From the NCBI GenBank assembly GCA_009801015.1, contig VHZZ01001092.1, positions 125,703 to 160,799 on the forward strand: a stretch of DNA of 35,097 nucleotides. Reading direction: 5' to 3'. Within the stretch, counting starts at the first letter, position 1. Each line of letters opens with the position of its first letter. Source of the DNA: Silene noctiflora. Its lineage: Eukaryota; Streptophyta; Magnoliopsida; Caryophyllales; Caryophyllaceae. Under the pieces are notes generated by a model, which was not told the origin of the DNA, ran no database searches, and saw only the letters and a list, made by a program, of their open reading frames with translations. Below are positions 33,805 to 35,097 of the stretch, in pieces. A program made the translations under genes and the position numbers.

Positions 33805-33898
33805 TTTTCTCCTATATTAATATTCATATTTTAGCTCAAAACATACAATTTTATAACCCTTTACTCCAACGTAAAATATCGACAGTAACTCGGTAAAA

Positions 33899-34279
33899 AT
33901 GTTGTTGTCAATATTTCTAGCCTTATTCCTGCCATGTGCCGGAATGAGCGTGGTGTTCGTGGTGTACATTTGTTTGTTATGGTACGCGGCAAGCCACGCG
34001 CCACAGGAACCGGTTAAGCCGGTGGTAAAGAACGGGTTATCGACGGCTGAGCTAGAGAAATTACCGCAAGTGACCGGTGATAAACTGGTACATGGGAACG
34101 AGTGTGCGGTTTGCTTAGACGAAATTGGTGAGGATGAACCGGTTAGAATGGTTCCAGGTTGTAATCACGGGTTTCATTTACAATGTGCTGACACGTGGCT
34201 GGCTAAACAACCCGTTTGCCCTGTTTGTCGTACCAAGCTTGGGCCCGAGTTCTTCGATTCCTCAACAAACCCTTGCTGA
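33899..34279 (+). CDS. RING-H2 E3 ubiquitin ligase, ATL23-like
   Basis: Intronless, 126 residues, as is usual for ATL genes. A hydrophobic segment (about 2-29, LSIFLALFLPCAGMSVVFVV and following) anchors it in a membrane. EPVKPVVKNGLSTAELEKLP contains the ATL GLD-type motif (46-55). The RING-H2 ligands are C69, C72, C88, H90, H93, C96, C107 and C110, complete, with the ADTWL tryptophan (100) used for E2 contact. The layout LPCAGMSVVF, EPVKPV, GLSTAELEK and PGCNHGFHLQCADTWL matches Arabidopsis ATL23 closely from memory. It transfers ubiquitin from an E2 to unknown membrane-linked targets; many ATLs are fast stress-response genes. The start is the first in-frame ATG, just ahead of the membrane segment. 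Confidence 0.95.
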   Translation: MLLSIFLALFLPCAGMSVVFVVYICLLWYAASHAPQEPVKPVVKNGLSTAELEKLPQVTGDKLVHGNECAVCLDEIGEDEPVRMVPGCNHGFHLQCADTWLAKQPVCPVCRTKLGPEFFDSSTNPC

Positions 34280-34435
34280 TTACGCTTCTCAAAATATCAA
34301 TCAATCAGACCGTGTTTTGTGAGACGGTTTTATACTATTATCGTCTAAACTTTAAATGAAGATCAAAGAGATGGAACAACGATATACTTGTGTAAAGCCG
34401 TTTTACACCAGTTACTAGACCAAACATTTAACAAC

Positions 34436-34441
34436 AATAAA
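34436..34441 (+). terminator. Likely polyadenylation signal of the ATL gene
   Basis: AATAAA lies 157 bases after the stop codon in AT-rich sequence. Confidence 0.5.
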
Positions 34442-34785
34442 AGAAAATCCTCCGTAACATTTCAAATTTCCGTAGTTATTTTTGTTTAATTTTTATTAGG
34501 TTGAGGTAAATTTTTTAGGCATTTTTGGGTCGTCATTTGTAGAGATGTAATTTTATTAATTTGTTAGATGATTTATATTATTGTAGTAAGTTTTTTTAAT
34601 GGAATTACTTCCATTTTTCACTTATTTCACATGAATCTATTTGTTTTTTTGTTCTTTTCATGTACACATTTTGGTGTATGTAGGCAACATCATTTGTCAT
34701 TCGTAAATATCAATCATACTGCAACGCTATTCACCGTGAATAAGTACACGCTAGCTAGCACGGACACTTCTCTTAATCAGCCGTC
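34442..34785. other. AT-rich DNA downstream of the ATL gene
   Basis: No gene recognised; the open frame that begins at 34568 shows no domain and extends into the GTGTCC-rich repeat. Confidence 0.3.
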
Positions 34786-34935
34786 TCGTGTCGGACACCG
34801 ACACTCGACGGACACACGCCGAAACGTGTCGGACACCTATATAGCCGTGTCTAACTTACCACATTTAATTGGGGCCGTGTCCAACGCGTGTCCATGGTAT
34901 TTGAGCCGTGTCCGACGCGTGTCCATGGTATTTGG
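34786..34935. repeat. GTGTCC/GGACAC-rich repeat with a 31-base tandem pair
   Basis: A GC-richer island in AT-rich DNA, built from GTGTC and its inverse (CGTGTCGGACACCGACAC; CGTGTCGGACACC; GCCGTGTCTAAC). It ends in a 31-base unit beginning GCCGTGTCCAACGCGTGTCC, repeated at 34874-34904 and 34905-34935 with very few changes. It looks like a dispersed or satellite-like plant repeat. Confidence 0.7.
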
Positions 34936-35097
34936 AACATCATTTGGGTGAATGATGTTATTTAGACGAGAAACGAGCTGTCGAAAGAGAAAGGAAATGG
35001 GTTTGGATGAGAAATAAAAATGAGTTATAATCAAGAGTTAGTTTTACCTTCACTTATTTAAATTTAATTTCAAATACTTTTACAAAAATAAAATCGA

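Overview
The window is nuclear DNA of a flowering plant, probably a eudicot. It has intron-rich genes with GT-AG junctions, plant-specific families (CYP81-type P450, plant subtilase, GDSL esterase, UPF0496, ATL RING-H2), a plant initiator tRNA-Met, and AT-rich intergenic DNA full of small DNA transposons. The repeat style, such as dispersed GAGACGGTCTCAC-like motifs, loosely suggests Caryophyllales, but that is only an impression. Two N positions (1123 and 1146) are assembly ambiguities; 1146 falls on a splice boundary.

The gene-dense half is about 1-22.8 kb. From the left: the 5' part of a membrane-anchored receptor-like pseudokinase (minus, 86-1371, running off the left edge); a relic repeat zone (1.4-2.4 kb); a two-exon CYP81-like cytochrome P450 (plus, 3202-4851, 509 aa); a five-exon GDSL esterase/lipase of the EXL type (plus, 6056-8105, 366 aa); a nine-exon SBT5.2/CRSP-like subtilase (minus, 8539-11726, 766 aa), convergent with the GDSL gene; a UPF0496 membrane protein (plus, 12841-14170, 389 aa); an ABITRAM/FAM206-like protein (minus, 14972-17769, 204 aa); and the 26S proteasome lid subunit RPN3 (minus, 18573-22676, 486 aa). 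I derived all exon chains by hand, and every junction is GT-AG with matching phase. The remaining third of the first pseudokinase may lie outside the window.

The gene-poor half is about 22.8-33.4 kb and is mostly transposon-derived. Two clusters of short non-autonomous Helitron-like elements of one family lie at 24.27-25.60 kb (plus orientation) and 28.35-29.01 kb (minus orientation). One of them carries a Tourist-like MITE with TAA target duplications in its 5' terminus. There is also a CACTA-type terminus, Stowaway-like MITEs, a foldback element and a larger motif-rich MITE-like element. The only host gene is an initiator tRNA-Met (minus, 27211-27282). At the right end is an intronless ATL23-like RING-H2 E3 ligase (plus, 33899-34279), with a well-placed upstream ORF in its leader.

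The genes look like an ordinary mixed neighbourhood, not a pathway cluster. Housekeeping functions (RPN3, ABITRAM, initiator tRNA) lie among secreted or membrane proteins of expanded plant families (P450, GDSL, subtilase, pseudokinase, RING). RPN3 and the ATL ligase both serve the ubiquitin-proteasome system, but I see nothing that links their regulation. I recognised no retrovirus-like or LTR element. The items most worth a second look are the pseudokinase, the Helitron-like family with its nested insertion, the GDSL protein that has lost a cysteine pair and changed block III, and the uORF of the ATL gene.
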